From Phyllobacteriaceae bacterium (lineage in GTDB: Bacteria; Pseudomonadota; Alphaproteobacteria; Rhizobiales; Devosiaceae): DNA of 42,477 nt. Every line of letters starts with the position of its first letter. Position 1 is the stretch's first letter. The notes under the pieces were generated by a model. It was not told the DNA's origin and did not search any database. It was given only the letters and a program-made list of their open reading frames with translations. This document shows, piece after piece, positions 9,416-19,188 of this stretch. The translations under genes were made by a program, and so were the position numbers. The stretch is from contig JAAZLP010000238.1 in the NCBI GenBank assembly GCA_012799265.1, positions 1 through 42,477 of the forward strand. Reading direction: 5' to 3'.

Positions 9416-10516
9416 ATGAAAAGACGTGAGTTCTTCAAGTCGGCGACTGCTGCCACGGTCGGCGTTGCTGCTGCTGGAGCGCTGGCCGCACCGGCGATTG
9501 CCCAGGGCAATATCACCTGGCGCATGGTGACGACCTGGCCGAAGAATTTTCCGGGCATGGGCACTGGCGCACAGAAGTTCGCCGACCGTGTTGGCCGGGC
9601 GACCGGTGGCCGTCTGACCATTCAGGTCTATGCGGCCGGCGAACTGGTGCCGGGCCTGCAGGCGCTGGACGCCGTGATCGATGGCTCGGCAGAAATGAGC
9701 CATGGCACGCCCTATTACTGGCAGAACAAGAGCCAGGGCCTGAGCTTCTTCACCGGCGTGCCGTTTGGCATGACCAGCCGCGAGCTCACCGCATGGGTCC
9801 GCTATCTCGGCGGCCAGGAATTGTGGGACGAAATCTACGATCAGTTCGGCCTCAAGGGTTTCCTGTCGGGTGACACGGGCACCCAGGCCGGTGGCTGGTT
9901 CCGCAATGAGCTGACCGGGGTTTCCGACCTTCAGGGTCTGCGCTTCCGCACCCCGGGCCTGGGTGGCCAGGTTTGGGCCAAGCTCGGCGCTTCGGTGACC
10001 AACCTTGCCGCCGGCGAAATTTTCGCTGCGCTACAGTCGGGCACGCTCGATGCGGCCGAATTCGTGGGGCCGTTCCAGGATCTGGCGCTGGGCTTCCACC
10101 AGATCGCCAAGAACTACTACTTCCCGAGCTTCGTGGAGCCGGGGCTGGCTACCGAGATCGTGGTCGACAAGGCCAAGTTCCAAGAGCTGCCAGAGGATCT
10201 GCAGGAAATCATCACGGTCTTCTCGCAGGCAGGCTATGACGACATGGCTTCGGACATGTATGCGAACGACCCCCGTGCCCTGCGGGCACTGGTCGATGAG
10301 CACGGCGTGCAGGTCAAGCGTTTCCCCGAGGAAATCATTGAAGCCGGCGCCAAGGCATCGATGGAACTGATCAGCGAGATCCGTGACGGCGGTGATGAAA
10401 TGACCAAGCGCGTGGCGGAAAGCTTCGTGTCGGCATTCAACCTGCTGCGCGAGCGCACGGAAGGCACTGACATGCCGTTCCTGGCCGCCCGCGAGAAGTA
10501 CATCACCTTCTCCTAA
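9416..10516 (+). CDS. TRAP transporter substrate-binding protein (DctP/TakP-like)
   Basis: Tat-like signal MKRREFFKSATAATVG; WRMVTTWPKNFPGMGTGAQKFADRV; LRFRTPGLGGQVWAKLGAS. Confidence 0.92.
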   Translation: MKRREFFKSATAATVGVAAAGALAAPAIAQGNITWRMVTTWPKNFPGMGTGAQKFADRVGRATGGRLTIQVYAAGELVPGLQALDAVIDGSAEMSHGTPYYWQNKSQGLSFFTGVPFGMTSRELTAWVRYLGGQELWDEIYDQFGLKGFLSGDTGTQAGGWFRNELTGVSDLQGLRFRTPGLGGQVWAKLGASVTNLAAGEIFAALQSGTLDAAEFVGPFQDLALGFHQIAKNYYFPSFVEPGLATEIVVDKAKFQELPEDLQEIITVFSQAGYDDMASDMYANDPRALRALVDEHGVQVKRFPEEIIEAGAKASMELISEIRDGGDEMTKRVAESFVSAFNLLRERTEGTDMPFLAAREKYITFS

Positions 10517-10532
10517 GCGTAATCCAACGCGT

Positions 10533-10565
10533 CACACCGGGGCCCATGGCTCCGGTGTGTTTTCT
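10533..10565 (+). terminator. Rho-independent terminator after the TRAP substrate-binding gene
   Basis: CACACCGG ... CCGGTGTG followed by TTTTCT. Confidence 0.75.
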
Positions 10566-10657
10566 GCGCGCTACACGCCGCCAAGGTTTGGGCGCCGTAA
10601 ACCTTCCATATCAACCGAAAATTCAAGCTAACTTCGTACCAAGACGCTTGGTAAGGC

Positions 10658-11578
10658 GTGTTGGAGTTAGCTGCCATGATCGGTTCCGAAGATATTCCGG
10701 CAGAGATTCTCAACGCGCTCCTGTCCAGCATGTTCGAGATTTCGCCTATCGCCATGTCGATCACCTCGAGCAATGGCAAGGATTCCCGCTATCTCCGAGT
10801 GAACCAGGCTCATCTTCAGCTTGTGGGGCGAGAGTGGTCCGAACTACAGGGCGTCAGGGTTGCCCAAACCGTCGTGCGCGAGGACGAGGCGCGCGCCCGC
10901 AGACACAGGCGGCTCGCCGAAGAGGGCGGCTATGTGGGCGAATATGTCGAAATCAAGCACGCTGATGGGCGGATGGTGCCCACGCTGATCTCGGCCCAGC
11001 GCAGCATTATCAATGATGTGCAATATGACGTCGAAATCATCGTCGACATCTCCACCCGGATCGACGAGCAGCGGGCGCATGAGGAGCGCCTGGCACAGCT
11101 TGCGCGGACCGACGTTGTCACGGACCTGCAGAACCGCCTGGCATTCGAGGAGCGTCTGGCCGAGCTGACCGAGAGCCGCGAGGACGGGCGGCAACCAACG
11201 CTGGCACTGCTTGATCTCGACGGGTTCAAGAAAATCAATGACGAGCATGGGCACGATGCGGGCGACGCCGTGCTGCATATGGTGGCGCAACGGATTGCGC
11301 AGACGTTGCGGGAGGGCGATTTCGTTTCCCGCATCGGTGGGGACGAATTTGCCATTCTCTATAACCCGTCGTCCGGCAGTGTTCCCGCGTCGCGGTTTGA
11401 CGCGATTGCACAGGCGGTGAGGGAGCCCATGGAGATCGATGGGAAACTGATAGCGGTTGGTGTGTCGATCGGTTCGGCGCAACTTGCGCCTGGCGAAAAT
11501 GCGGCTGACCTGTTCCGGCGCGCGGACGGCCAGATGTATGACGCCAAGAAGCGGCAGAGCGCAGGCGCTCGGCGCTAA
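10658..11578 (+). CDS. PAS-GGDEF diguanylate cyclase (start may be ATG at 10676)
   Basis: Intact RIGGDEFAIL and an RxxD I-site (REGD) 5 aa upstream; N-terminal PAS-like domain. Confidence 0.92.
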   Translation: MLELAAMIGSEDIPAEILNALLSSMFEISPIAMSITSSNGKDSRYLRVNQAHLQLVGREWSELQGVRVAQTVVREDEARARRHRRLAEEGGYVGEYVEIKHADGRMVPTLISAQRSIINDVQYDVEIIVDISTRIDEQRAHEERLAQLARTDVVTDLQNRLAFEERLAELTESREDGRQPTLALLDLDGFKKINDEHGHDAGDAVLHMVAQRIAQTLREGDFVSRIGGDEFAILYNPSSGSVPASRFDAIAQAVREPMEIDGKLIAVGVSIGSAQLAPGENAADLFRRADGQMYDAKKRQSAGARR

Positions 11579-11606
11579 TTGCCTAGTGCGATCAGTCAGA
11601 ATGGTT

Positions 11607-11627
11607 GCGCCGCCCATGGGGCGGCGC
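11607..11627. terminator. Hairpin between convergent genes, possible bidirectional terminator
   Basis: GCGCCGCCC-ATG-GGGCGGCGC perfect 9-bp stem; no strong T-tract. Confidence 0.45.
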
Positions 11628-11637
11628 GAAGTCACGT

Positions 11638-13029
11638 TCAGTTATAAAGCATCCTGGGCAGCCAGGTGATCAGGTCAGGGAACATGAACAGGGTTACCAG
11701 TGCCGAGATCTGCAGGAGCACGAAGGGTATGACGCCCTTGTAGATCATGCCGGTGGTTATGCTCGAAGGGGCCACACCGCGCAGGTAGAACAGGGCGAAG
11801 CCAAAGGGCGGGGTAAGGAAGCTGGTTTGCAGGCTCACGCCCACCATGACGCCAAGCCAGATCGGATCGACACCGAGAGCCAGAAGCACCGGTGCGGTGA
11901 TCGGGATCACGATGAAGATAATCTCGAACGTGTCGAGGATGAAGCCCAACAGGAACATCACCAGCATGACGATGACGATGGCCCCCACCGTGCCGCCCGG
12001 CATGGATGAGAGGAATTCATGTACCAGCGCGTCACCACCCATCATGCGGAACACGACGGAGAATACTGCCGCACCGAACAGAATGATGAAAACCATTGAG
12101 GTGATGGTGGCAGCAGAGATCACGACCTGCTTGAGGATCGTGAAATTGAGCTTGCCGCGCATCAACGCCAGGATCAGGGCGCCAACAGAACCCACAGAGG
12201 CCGCCTCGGTCGGGGTGGCGATACCGCCCAGGATCGACCCGAGCACGGCCACGATCAGCAGCAGCGGTGGCACGAGGGCGACAATGACTTCGCGCCACAG
12301 GGTCTTTCTCTCTTCCTCTGGCACCGGCGTGGCGGGCGCTGATTTCGGATCGAGCCAGGCCTTGATGATGACGTAGATGGCGTAGAGGACGACGAGCAAC
12401 AGGCCAGGAATAAGGGCGCCGGCAAAGAGCGAGCCGACCGACACGGGTTCAGGTGCAAAATTGCCCTTCTCCATCTGCACTTGGGCATTGATGCCCGAGA
12501 GCATGTCGCCCATGAAGATGAGTACTGTCGAGGGCGGGATGATCTGCCCCAGAGTGCCGGAGGCGCAGATGACGCCGGTGGCCAGCTTTGGGTCGTATCC
12601 TGCGCGCATCATGGCGGGCAGCGAGATCAGGCCCATGGTGACGACCGTTGCGCCAACGACACCGGTGGAGGCGGCCAGCAGGGCGCCCACAACGATCACG
12701 GACAGGGCGAGGCCGCCGCGCAGATTGCCAAACAGCTTGCCCATGGTGAGCAGCAGTTGCTCGGCAATGCCGCTTCGCTCGAGCATCACGCCCATGAAGA
12801 CGAAGAGCGGCACGGCGACCAGCACTTCATTGGTCATGAGGCCGATATAGCGACCGGCCAGGGAGCCATAGTTGGACGGGTCATAGACGCCGAGCCACCA
12901 GCCGACGAGGCCGAAAATGATTGCGGTGCCGGCCAGGGAGAATGCGACCGGGAAGCCGAGCATGAGGACGCCGATGACGCCCACGAACATGAGGGCGGCG
13001 AGGATCTCGCCGATAAGGACGGGATCCAT
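11638..13029 (-). CDS. TRAP transporter large permease (DctM)
   Basis: 463 aa, many TM segments; GVMLERSGIAEQLL, GLISLPAMMRAGYDPKLATGVICASGTLGQIIPPS motifs. Confidence 0.95.
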   Translation of the reverse strand: MDPVLIGEILAALMFVGVIGVLMLGFPVAFSLAGTAIIFGLVGWWLGVYDPSNYGSLAGRYIGLMTNEVLVAVPLFVFMGVMLERSGIAEQLLLTMGKLFGNLRGGLALSVIVVGALLAASTGVVGATVVTMGLISLPAMMRAGYDPKLATGVICASGTLGQIIPPSTVLIFMGDMLSGINAQVQMEKGNFAPEPVSVGSLFAGALIPGLLLVVLYAIYVIIKAWLDPKSAPATPVPEEERKTLWREVIVALVPPLLLIVAVLGSILGGIATPTEAASVGSVGALILALMRGKLNFTILKQVVISAATITSMVFIILFGAAVFSVVFRMMGGDALVHEFLSSMPGGTVGAIVIVMLVMFLLGFILDTFEIIFIVIPITAPVLLALGVDPIWLGVMVGVSLQTSFLTPPFGFALFYLRGVAPSSITTGMIYKGVIPFVLLQISALVTLFMFPDLITWLPRMLYN

Positions 13030-13592
13030 CAGTGCGCTTCTCCTGCGTCTTCAATGTTGTAGCGAAGTTTGGTGGGCAGCAGGTCTTCGCGGTTGGCCAG
13101 CACGAGGATCGAGCGGGCTGCCATGGCAATGCCCTGCAGGGCCACCAGCACTGCAAAGCCGATGATGAAGCTCTTGAGCACGAAGAGGCCGGGCATGCCG
13201 CCGATATTGGACGAGCCTTCGTAATAGCTCCACGAACGGGCTACGGCCGGATAGCAATATTGCACGACCACATACATGAAGGGCAGCAGGAAGACGATGA
13301 CGCCGAAAAGGTCAGCAATTGCCTTCCGCCGCAGGGAGGCTGGCCGGTAGAAAATGTCGACGCGGACATGGTCGTCGCGCAGCAGGGCAAAGCCGGCCAC
13401 GCCAGTGAACATCGCGCCGGAGAGCCAGACGTAAAGATCCTGCACCCAGAGGGTCGAGGTGTTGAAGAAGTAGCGCTGCACCACGACGGTGAAGCAGACC
13501 AGCACACAGGCCAGTGCCAGCCATGATAGAATTTGGCCCACAAGCCAATTAATAGCGCTGATCCCGCGGATCAGCGCTGCCAGCCCCTGCAT
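13029..13592 (-). CDS. TRAP transporter small permease (DctQ)
   Basis: Four TM; VVQRYFFNTSTLWVQDLYVWLSGAMFTGVAGFALLRDDHVRVDIFY. Confidence 0.93.
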   Translation of the reverse strand: MQGLAALIRGISAINWLVGQILSWLALACVLVCFTVVVQRYFFNTSTLWVQDLYVWLSGAMFTGVAGFALLRDDHVRVDIFYRPASLRRKAIADLFGVIVFLLPFMYVVVQYCYPAVARSWSYYEGSSNIGGMPGLFVLKSFIIGFAVLVALQGIAMAARSILVLANREDLLPTKLRYNIEDAGEAH

Positions 13593-13733
13593 AGGCGCCT
13601 CCCTTTTCCCTAAGCGTCTTCCCCGTGACGCTAACGTGTCGATTGAACACCATCCATGTGGTTGGTCAACACGTTACTAGAGAAACAGAGGCGGTTTTAG
13701 GCGTCTATTGCGCTCTGGCAACTAGAGCCTGGT

Positions 13734-13973
13734 TCAGGCCTGTGCGCTTGCTTGCTTGAGCTGGTTGTACAGGCCAATTATTTGATTGCGTTCAAATGTT
13801 TGGCCGTCGATGCGGAGCATTGCCCCGCGCAGGCTCACAGGCGCAGCCTGCTCCATGGCGAAACTGAGGGCCTTGGCGCTCGAACGGAATGGACGGGGGC
13901 CCTGTGCGATGGCGGTAGCGCGGTCGCTACCAAGAAACAGTTCGCCGGGACGGTTCAAAATTGCGGTATTCAT
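13734..13973 (-). CDS. Small hypothetical protein (79 aa)
   Basis: MNTAILNRPGELFLGSDRATAIAQGPRPFRSS...; internal ATG at 13973 preferred over the listed 14117 start. Confidence 0.5.
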   Translation of the reverse strand: MNTAILNRPGELFLGSDRATAIAQGPRPFRSSAKALSFAMEQAAPVSLRGAMLRIDGQTFERNQIIGLYNQLKQASAQA

Positions 13974-14173
13974 GTATCTTTTCTTCTTTGTTTTGGGCCT
14001 TTGCGGCCGACTTTCAGGCATATCCAAGCCATGCACCAAGCACGCGCTGTTGAAGCGCAGGCTAGAGCTGGAACATGTCAAACGGATGATGGTCTCGTGC
14101 CCAGGGCGAGAACGCATGGGCGCTGCAAATGTTGCAGTTGGCGAGATGTGATGGTCAGCCCAGCGGCTGGGGA

Positions 14174-14431
14174 TCAGCGCCGCGACACGGCAATGCTGAA
14201 CACATTGTTGGCGCTGGCCGTCTCGCCAGACTTTGTCGCCGAACTGGGAGACAAATCCACTTCCTCAACGACGCGTTCATTGCGCTCGTTGGATGACTGG
14301 ACCCGGTAAAGCACCGGCCCCTTTTCGTGGGGCAGGCAGGCGATCACTTCGCACGTTCCAGCCGGACGATTGCTGTGACGCGGCGCAGAGCGCAGTTCGA
14401 CCAGCTGACCGACCTTATAAATATGCGACAT
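14174..14431 (-). CDS. Small conserved-looking hypothetical protein (85 aa)
   Basis: MSHIYKVGQLVELRSAPRHSNRPAGTCEVIACLPHEKGPVLYRVQSSNERNERVVEE; AAGAGGCG SD upstream. Confidence 0.65.
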   Translation of the reverse strand: MSHIYKVGQLVELRSAPRHSNRPAGTCEVIACLPHEKGPVLYRVQSSNERNERVVEEVDLSPSSATKSGETASANNVFSIAVSRR

Positions 14432-14447
14432 TGTTCGCCTCTTGTTA

Positions 14448-14478
14448 GCAATGGGGCACTCTGGGGCGCCCCCATTGC
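14448..14478 (-). terminator. Hairpin downstream of the cold-shock gene
   Basis: GCAATGGGG ... CCCCATTGC 9-bp stem; no T-run, so termination is uncertain. Confidence 0.4.
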
Positions 14479-14483
14479 GTCAA

Positions 14484-14690
14484 CTAAGCGAGCTGGACGT
14501 TGATCGCGGACTCGCGACCGTCACGACCCTGCTCGAGGTCATAGGTAACTTTCTGGCCATCAGCGAGGGCGGAAATGCCAGCACGCTCAAGCGCAGAAAT
14601 ATGGACGAAAGCGTCCTTGCCACCGGCATCCGGACTGATGAAGCCGAAGCCCTTGGTGGTGTTGAAGAATTTTACGGTGCCGTTGATCAT
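14484..14690 (-). CDS. Cold-shock protein (CspA family)
   Basis: MINGTVKFFNTTKGFGFISPDAGGKDAFVHISALERAG; RNP1/RNP2-like motifs; ATG at 14690. Confidence 0.95.
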   Translation of the reverse strand: MINGTVKFFNTTKGFGFISPDAGGKDAFVHISALERAGISALADGQKVTYDLEQGRDGRESAINVQLA

Positions 14691-14984
14691 GGTGATCTCT
14701 TTGTGTGGCTCGAAGCGAAGCAAACGAGCAATTACCTCCGTGCAATGCGCAACGGCGGCCTAAAAACGTTTGCAGATCGAAGGAAAGCCAAACAACTGGC
14801 GACGCCAGAAGGGTGAGTTCGCCAACAGGGGCAGAAACGTAATGTGCATAACATCGGCTTCAATTGCGTCCTTGTCAAGGCAAGGGCCTGTTTGCCGCAC
14901 TTGCGTCGTCACCTCATGGATGCTTTAGCAGCGCTTTTCGTCTTGTCGGTGCCTCAGGGTGCCGCCCCAAATATCAGGCCCTCC

Positions 14985-16607
14985 ATGATCCGGCTCGAAA
15001 GCATCGGTAAGCAAAACGGCAAACAGATCGTATTTATCGAGGCGTCGGCGTCGCTTCAGAAGGGCGAAAAGATCGGTCTGGTGGGGCCAAACGGCGCTGG
15101 CAAGACCACGCTGTTCCGTATGATCACGGGCGAGGAAGCGCCAGATGAGGGGCAGGTCTCGGTCGATCGCGGCGTTACCATCGGCTATTTCAGCCAGGAT
15201 GTCGGCGATATGGACGGCCGCCCGGTTGTTGCTGAAGTGATGAATGGCGCGGGGCCAGTGAGCGAGCTCATGGCAGAGATGGCAGAACTCGAAGCCGCCA
15301 TGGCAGACCCCAACAAAGCCGATGAGATGGACGCCATCATCGAGCGCTATGGCGATGTGCAGGGGCGTTTCCAGGAACTGGACGGCTATTCGCTGGACGG
15401 ACGGGCGCGCGAAGTGCTGGCAGGGCTCGGCTTTTCGCAAGAGATGATGGATGGCGATGTCGGCGCGCTGTCGGGTGGTTGGAAAATGCGCGTGGCGTTG
15501 GCCCGCATTCTCCTGATGCGGCCCGATGTGCTGCTGCTCGACGAACCGAGTAACCATCTTGATCTCGAAAGCCTCATCTGGCTCGAGCAGTTCCTCAAGG
15601 ACTATTCGGGCGCGCTGCTGATGACCTCGCACGACCGCGAGTTCATGAACCGCATTGTCAACAAGATCCTCGAAATTGATGCCGGCACGCTCACGAGCTA
15701 CACCGGCGACTACAATTTCTACCAAAGCCAGCGCGAGATTGCCGACCGCAACCAGCAGGCGCAGTTTGAGCGTCAGCAGGCCATGCTGGCCAAGGAAATC
15801 GCCTTCATCGAGCGGTTCAAGGCACGCGCCAGTCACGCCGCTCAGGTGCAGAGCCGCGTCAAAAAGCTGGACAAGATCGACCGCGTCGAACCGCCGAAGC
15901 GCCGTCAGGTGGTGGCTTTTGAATTCCGTCCCGCCCCGCGCTCTGGCGAAGACATCGTGCTCGTCAAAGGCGTGCACAAAGCCTATGGCAGCAAGACCAT
16001 TTATTCAGGGCTCGACTTCCATGTGCGCCGCCGCGAGCGTTGGTGCATTCTGGGCGTCAATGGTGCGGGCAAGTCGACACTGCTGAAGCTCGTGGCCGGC
16101 GCGAGTCAGCCGGATGCGGGCACGGTGGCGCGCGGCCCGAGCGTCAAGCTGGGCTATTTCGCGCAGCACGCCATGGATGTCATCGACGGCGACAGCACGA
16201 TTTTCCAGACGCTGGAGTCATCCTTCCCACAGGCGGGACAGGCTCCGCTGCGGGCGCTGGCTGGATGTTTCGGTTTTTCGGGCGACGATATCGAAAAGAA
16301 GTGCCGGGTGCTGTCGGGTGACGAAAAGGCGCGTCTCGCGATGGCGCTGATCCTCTTTGATCCGCCGAACTTCCTCGTGCTCGACGAACCGACCAACCAT
16401 CTCGATATCCAGACCAAGCAGATGCTGATCGAAGCGCTGTCGAATTTCGAAGGCACGATGCTCTTCGTCAGCCACGACCGTCACTTCCTCGCTGCGCTCT
16501 CCAACCGCGTGCTGGAACTGACGCCAGAGGGCGTGCATGCCTATCCCGGTGGCTATACGGAATATGTGACGGCAACGGGCCAGGAAGCACCGGGCCTGCG
16601 GAGCTAG
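14985..16607 (+). CDS. ABC-F family ATP-binding protein
   Basis: Two ABC domains (GPNGAGKTTLF, GVNGAGKSTLLK; LLLDEPSNHLDLESL, LVLDEPTNHLDIQTK) with no TM; ATG at 14985. Confidence 0.93.
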   Translation: MIRLESIGKQNGKQIVFIEASASLQKGEKIGLVGPNGAGKTTLFRMITGEEAPDEGQVSVDRGVTIGYFSQDVGDMDGRPVVAEVMNGAGPVSELMAEMAELEAAMADPNKADEMDAIIERYGDVQGRFQELDGYSLDGRAREVLAGLGFSQEMMDGDVGALSGGWKMRVALARILLMRPDVLLLDEPSNHLDLESLIWLEQFLKDYSGALLMTSHDREFMNRIVNKILEIDAGTLTSYTGDYNFYQSQREIADRNQQAQFERQQAMLAKEIAFIERFKARASHAAQVQSRVKKLDKIDRVEPPKRRQVVAFEFRPAPRSGEDIVLVKGVHKAYGSKTIYSGLDFHVRRRERWCILGVNGAGKSTLLKLVAGASQPDAGTVARGPSVKLGYFAQHAMDVIDGDSTIFQTLESSFPQAGQAPLRALAGCFGFSGDDIEKKCRVLSGDEKARLAMALILFDPPNFLVLDEPTNHLDIQTKQMLIEALSNFEGTMLFVSHDRHFLAALSNRVLELTPEGVHAYPGGYTEYVTATGQEAPGLRS

Positions 16608-16657
16608 AAGCCATTTGACGAAAGTGCTATGGGCTCCCCACTTCAAGGGAGCTTTGC

Positions 16658-17599
16658 ATGTTCGTTGTCGGTGGTGAAAGCCTGATTGATCTGGTCCCCG
16701 TGTCTTCCGGAGCCGATGCGGAACGCATTGCGCTGGCAGGCGGCTCGCCGTTCAACTGCGCCATCGCGCTGGCCAAGCTGGGCAACGATGTGGGTTTTCT
16801 CTGCCCGATCAGCCAGGACGAGCATGGCGACCTGCTGCTGGCGCCGCTTCAGGCTGCGGGCGTTGAGGTGCTGCTGAAGGAACGCGTTGCAGCGCCAACC
16901 ACCAAAGCCATCGTCACCTTCAACGAGAAGATGCAGGCCTCCTACGTTTTCGAACGCGGGGCGGACCATGCCTTCACCCGCCAGGGGCTGAGGGCGGCCC
17001 TCCCCAAGGCGGTGGAGCTTTACCAGATCGGTGGGTTCTCGCCGATCCTCGAACAGGACGCCGAAATTTGGATGGATGTGGTCAAGGCAGCCATCGGTCG
17101 GGGCGCGGTTGTCTCCTTCGATATCAATGTGCGCGAAAAGCTCGTCGATGACGAAGCTGGATATCGTGCCCGTCTCGATCAGTTTCTGGACCTTGCCCAT
17201 CTCATCAAGCTTTCCGAGGAAGACCACGCATGGCTTGAACCCGGCCTGAGCGTCGAAGAGCACGCAATGCGCCTGCTGGAGCGCCCCAATTGTGAGCTGG
17301 TCGTGGTGACGCTGGGCGAACATGGAAGCCGCGCCTTCGGACGATCGGGCGAAGCCAATGCGCCGATCCATGCGCCCGAGGTCTTTGGCGATACGGTTGG
17401 CGCTGGTGACAGTCTCATGGCGGGGATCATCACCTGGCTGAGCGAAGAAGGTGCGCTCACTTCATCCGATCTGGGCGAGCTCGATGACGCGCAGCTCGCC
17501 AAGATGCTGCGCTTTGGCGCTGTCGTCGCCGGCATCAATTGCGGCCGCAAGGGTTGTCAGCCGCCGACCCGCGCCGAGGTAGACGCGGTTCTGGGCTGA
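16658..17599 (+). CDS. PfkB-family carbohydrate kinase (fructokinase-like)
   Basis: GGSPFNCAIALAKLG and GDTVGAGDSLMAG motifs. Confidence 0.88.
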   Translation: MFVVGGESLIDLVPVSSGADAERIALAGGSPFNCAIALAKLGNDVGFLCPISQDEHGDLLLAPLQAAGVEVLLKERVAAPTTKAIVTFNEKMQASYVFERGADHAFTRQGLRAALPKAVELYQIGGFSPILEQDAEIWMDVVKAAIGRGAVVSFDINVREKLVDDEAGYRARLDQFLDLAHLIKLSEEDHAWLEPGLSVEEHAMRLLERPNCELVVVTLGEHGSRAFGRSGEANAPIHAPEVFGDTVGAGDSLMAGIITWLSEEGALTSSDLGELDDAQLAKMLRFGAVVAGINCGRKGCQPPTRAEVDAVLG

Positions 17600-17604
17600 C
17601 AACT

Positions 17605-19185
17605 TCACGGGCGCATTGCGTGCGCCTCTTCCAGCGTGATTTCGGTATGCCGCTCCCATGATGGAGCGGCTTTGGGATAATCGAGCCGGAAGTGGCCACC
17701 CCGGCTTTCCGTTCGCTTGAGGGCGGCAGCGGCAACCAGCGTCGCTGACGTCGTCATGTTGAGATAGGCGGTGGTGACCTGCTCGGCATGCGCTTCGAGA
17801 TGTGCAATCTCACCGAGGGCTTTCCTGAGCCCTTCGGCATCGCGCTCCACGCCGACAAGGTCCGACATGATGCGGCGCAGATCCTGTACCGCCACGGTAT
17901 TGCGCAGCACGTCCTCGGCGCGATTGCCTTCCGCTTCGTCCCAGAAAATGCCCTTGAAAGGCGCGAGATCATGCGCGGCTTCGAGCCCGCCAATGTCTTC
18001 AGCAATGCGTGCGCCGTAGACGACCGCCTCGAGGAGTGAGTTGGACGCGAGGCGGTTGGCACCATGAAGGCCGGTGCAACTGGCCTCGCCGCAGGCCCAG
18101 AGGCCGGGCAGGGTCGTGCGGCCGCGCTCGTCGACCTTGACCCCACCCATATGGAAGTGGGCGGCGGGGGTGACTGGAATGGCGTCCTTGACCGGATCGA
18201 TCCCGGCATCGAGGCAATATTTCGAGACCGTTGGGAAGCGGGTCAGAATGTCCGCGCCCAGCACCTTGCGGGTATCGAGAAAGACTTTTCGGCCAGCCTT
18301 GATCTGGCGGAAATTGGCGCGGGCGACGATGTCGCGCGGTGCCAGTTCGGCATCTGGATGAATGGCGGGCATGAAGCGCTCACCCAGATCATTGACCAGG
18401 ATAGCGCCTTCGCCGCGCAGAGCTTCCGTTGCAAGCGGGGCCGGGTCCGCATTGGTGAGAATTGCCGTGGGGTGGAACTGCACGAATTCTGGGTCGGCAA
18501 TGATGGCACCGGCGCGGGCCGCCATGCCCATGGCGTGGCCTCGTACGCCGGGCGGGTTTGTGGTGACTGCGTAAAGGCCGCCGAGACCGCCGGCTGCCAA
18601 CACAGTGGCGCGGGCGCGGATATGGATGGGTTCGGAATAGCGGTCGCCCAGACGGCGGCAATAGACACCCACCACACGGCCATTCTCGCGGGCTAGGCTT
18701 AAGGCCGTGATGCCCTCTACGACGCGGATGGTCGGCGTCTTGCGCACCTGGGCGATGATGGCCTGCATGATGGCCCAGCCGGCGCGGTCGCCTTCCACCT
18801 TGACGATACGATTGGCCGAATGGGCGGCCTCGCGGCCGAGGGCGAAATTGCCGAAGTCGTCGCGATCAAAGGGCGTGCCCCAGCGGGCGAGGTCTTCAAT
18901 GCGGGCAACGGCCTCTGCGGTGACGCTTTCGGCGATGCCGTGATCGACAATCCCGGCACCGGCCATTTCGGTGTCCTGCGCGTGGGCATGAGAGCTGTCG
19001 CCCTCTCCTATCGCGGCGGCAACGCCACCTTGGGCCCATGCGGAGGATGCGCCCGAGCCGAGCGGTTTGGGAGAGAGCACCGTGACTGGCCGTGGCGACA
19101 TTTTGAGCGCCGTGAAAAGGCCAGCCAGCCCTGCGCCGATGATCAGGGTGCCGTCGGCGTAGAGCGTGTTGTCAAAACTGTTCAT
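17605..19185 (-). CDS. nadB: L-aspartate oxidase NadB
   Basis: IIGAGLAGLFTAL, SAWAQGGVAAAIG, GDRAGWAIMQ, HFHMGGVKVDERGRTTLPGLWACGEASCTGLHGANRLASNSLLE; ATG at 19185. Confidence 0.95.
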   Translation of the reverse strand: MNSFDNTLYADGTLIIGAGLAGLFTALKMSPRPVTVLSPKPLGSGASSAWAQGGVAAAIGEGDSSHAHAQDTEMAGAGIVDHGIAESVTAEAVARIEDLARWGTPFDRDDFGNFALGREAAHSANRIVKVEGDRAGWAIMQAIIAQVRKTPTIRVVEGITALSLARENGRVVGVYCRRLGDRYSEPIHIRARATVLAAGGLGGLYAVTTNPPGVRGHAMGMAARAGAIIADPEFVQFHPTAILTNADPAPLATEALRGEGAILVNDLGERFMPAIHPDAELAPRDIVARANFRQIKAGRKVFLDTRKVLGADILTRFPTVSKYCLDAGIDPVKDAIPVTPAAHFHMGGVKVDERGRTTLPGLWACGEASCTGLHGANRLASNSLLEAVVYGARIAEDIGGLEAAHDLAPFKGIFWDEAEGNRAEDVLRNTVAVQDLRRIMSDLVGVERDAEGLRKALGEIAHLEAHAEQVTTAYLNMTTSATLVAAAALKRTESRGGHFRLDYPKAAPSWERHTEITLEEAHAMRP

Positions 19186-19188
19186 GGG

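Noticed and set aside
14925-15977. 350-aa minus-strand ORF
   Set aside because: Antisense shadow of the ABC-F gene.
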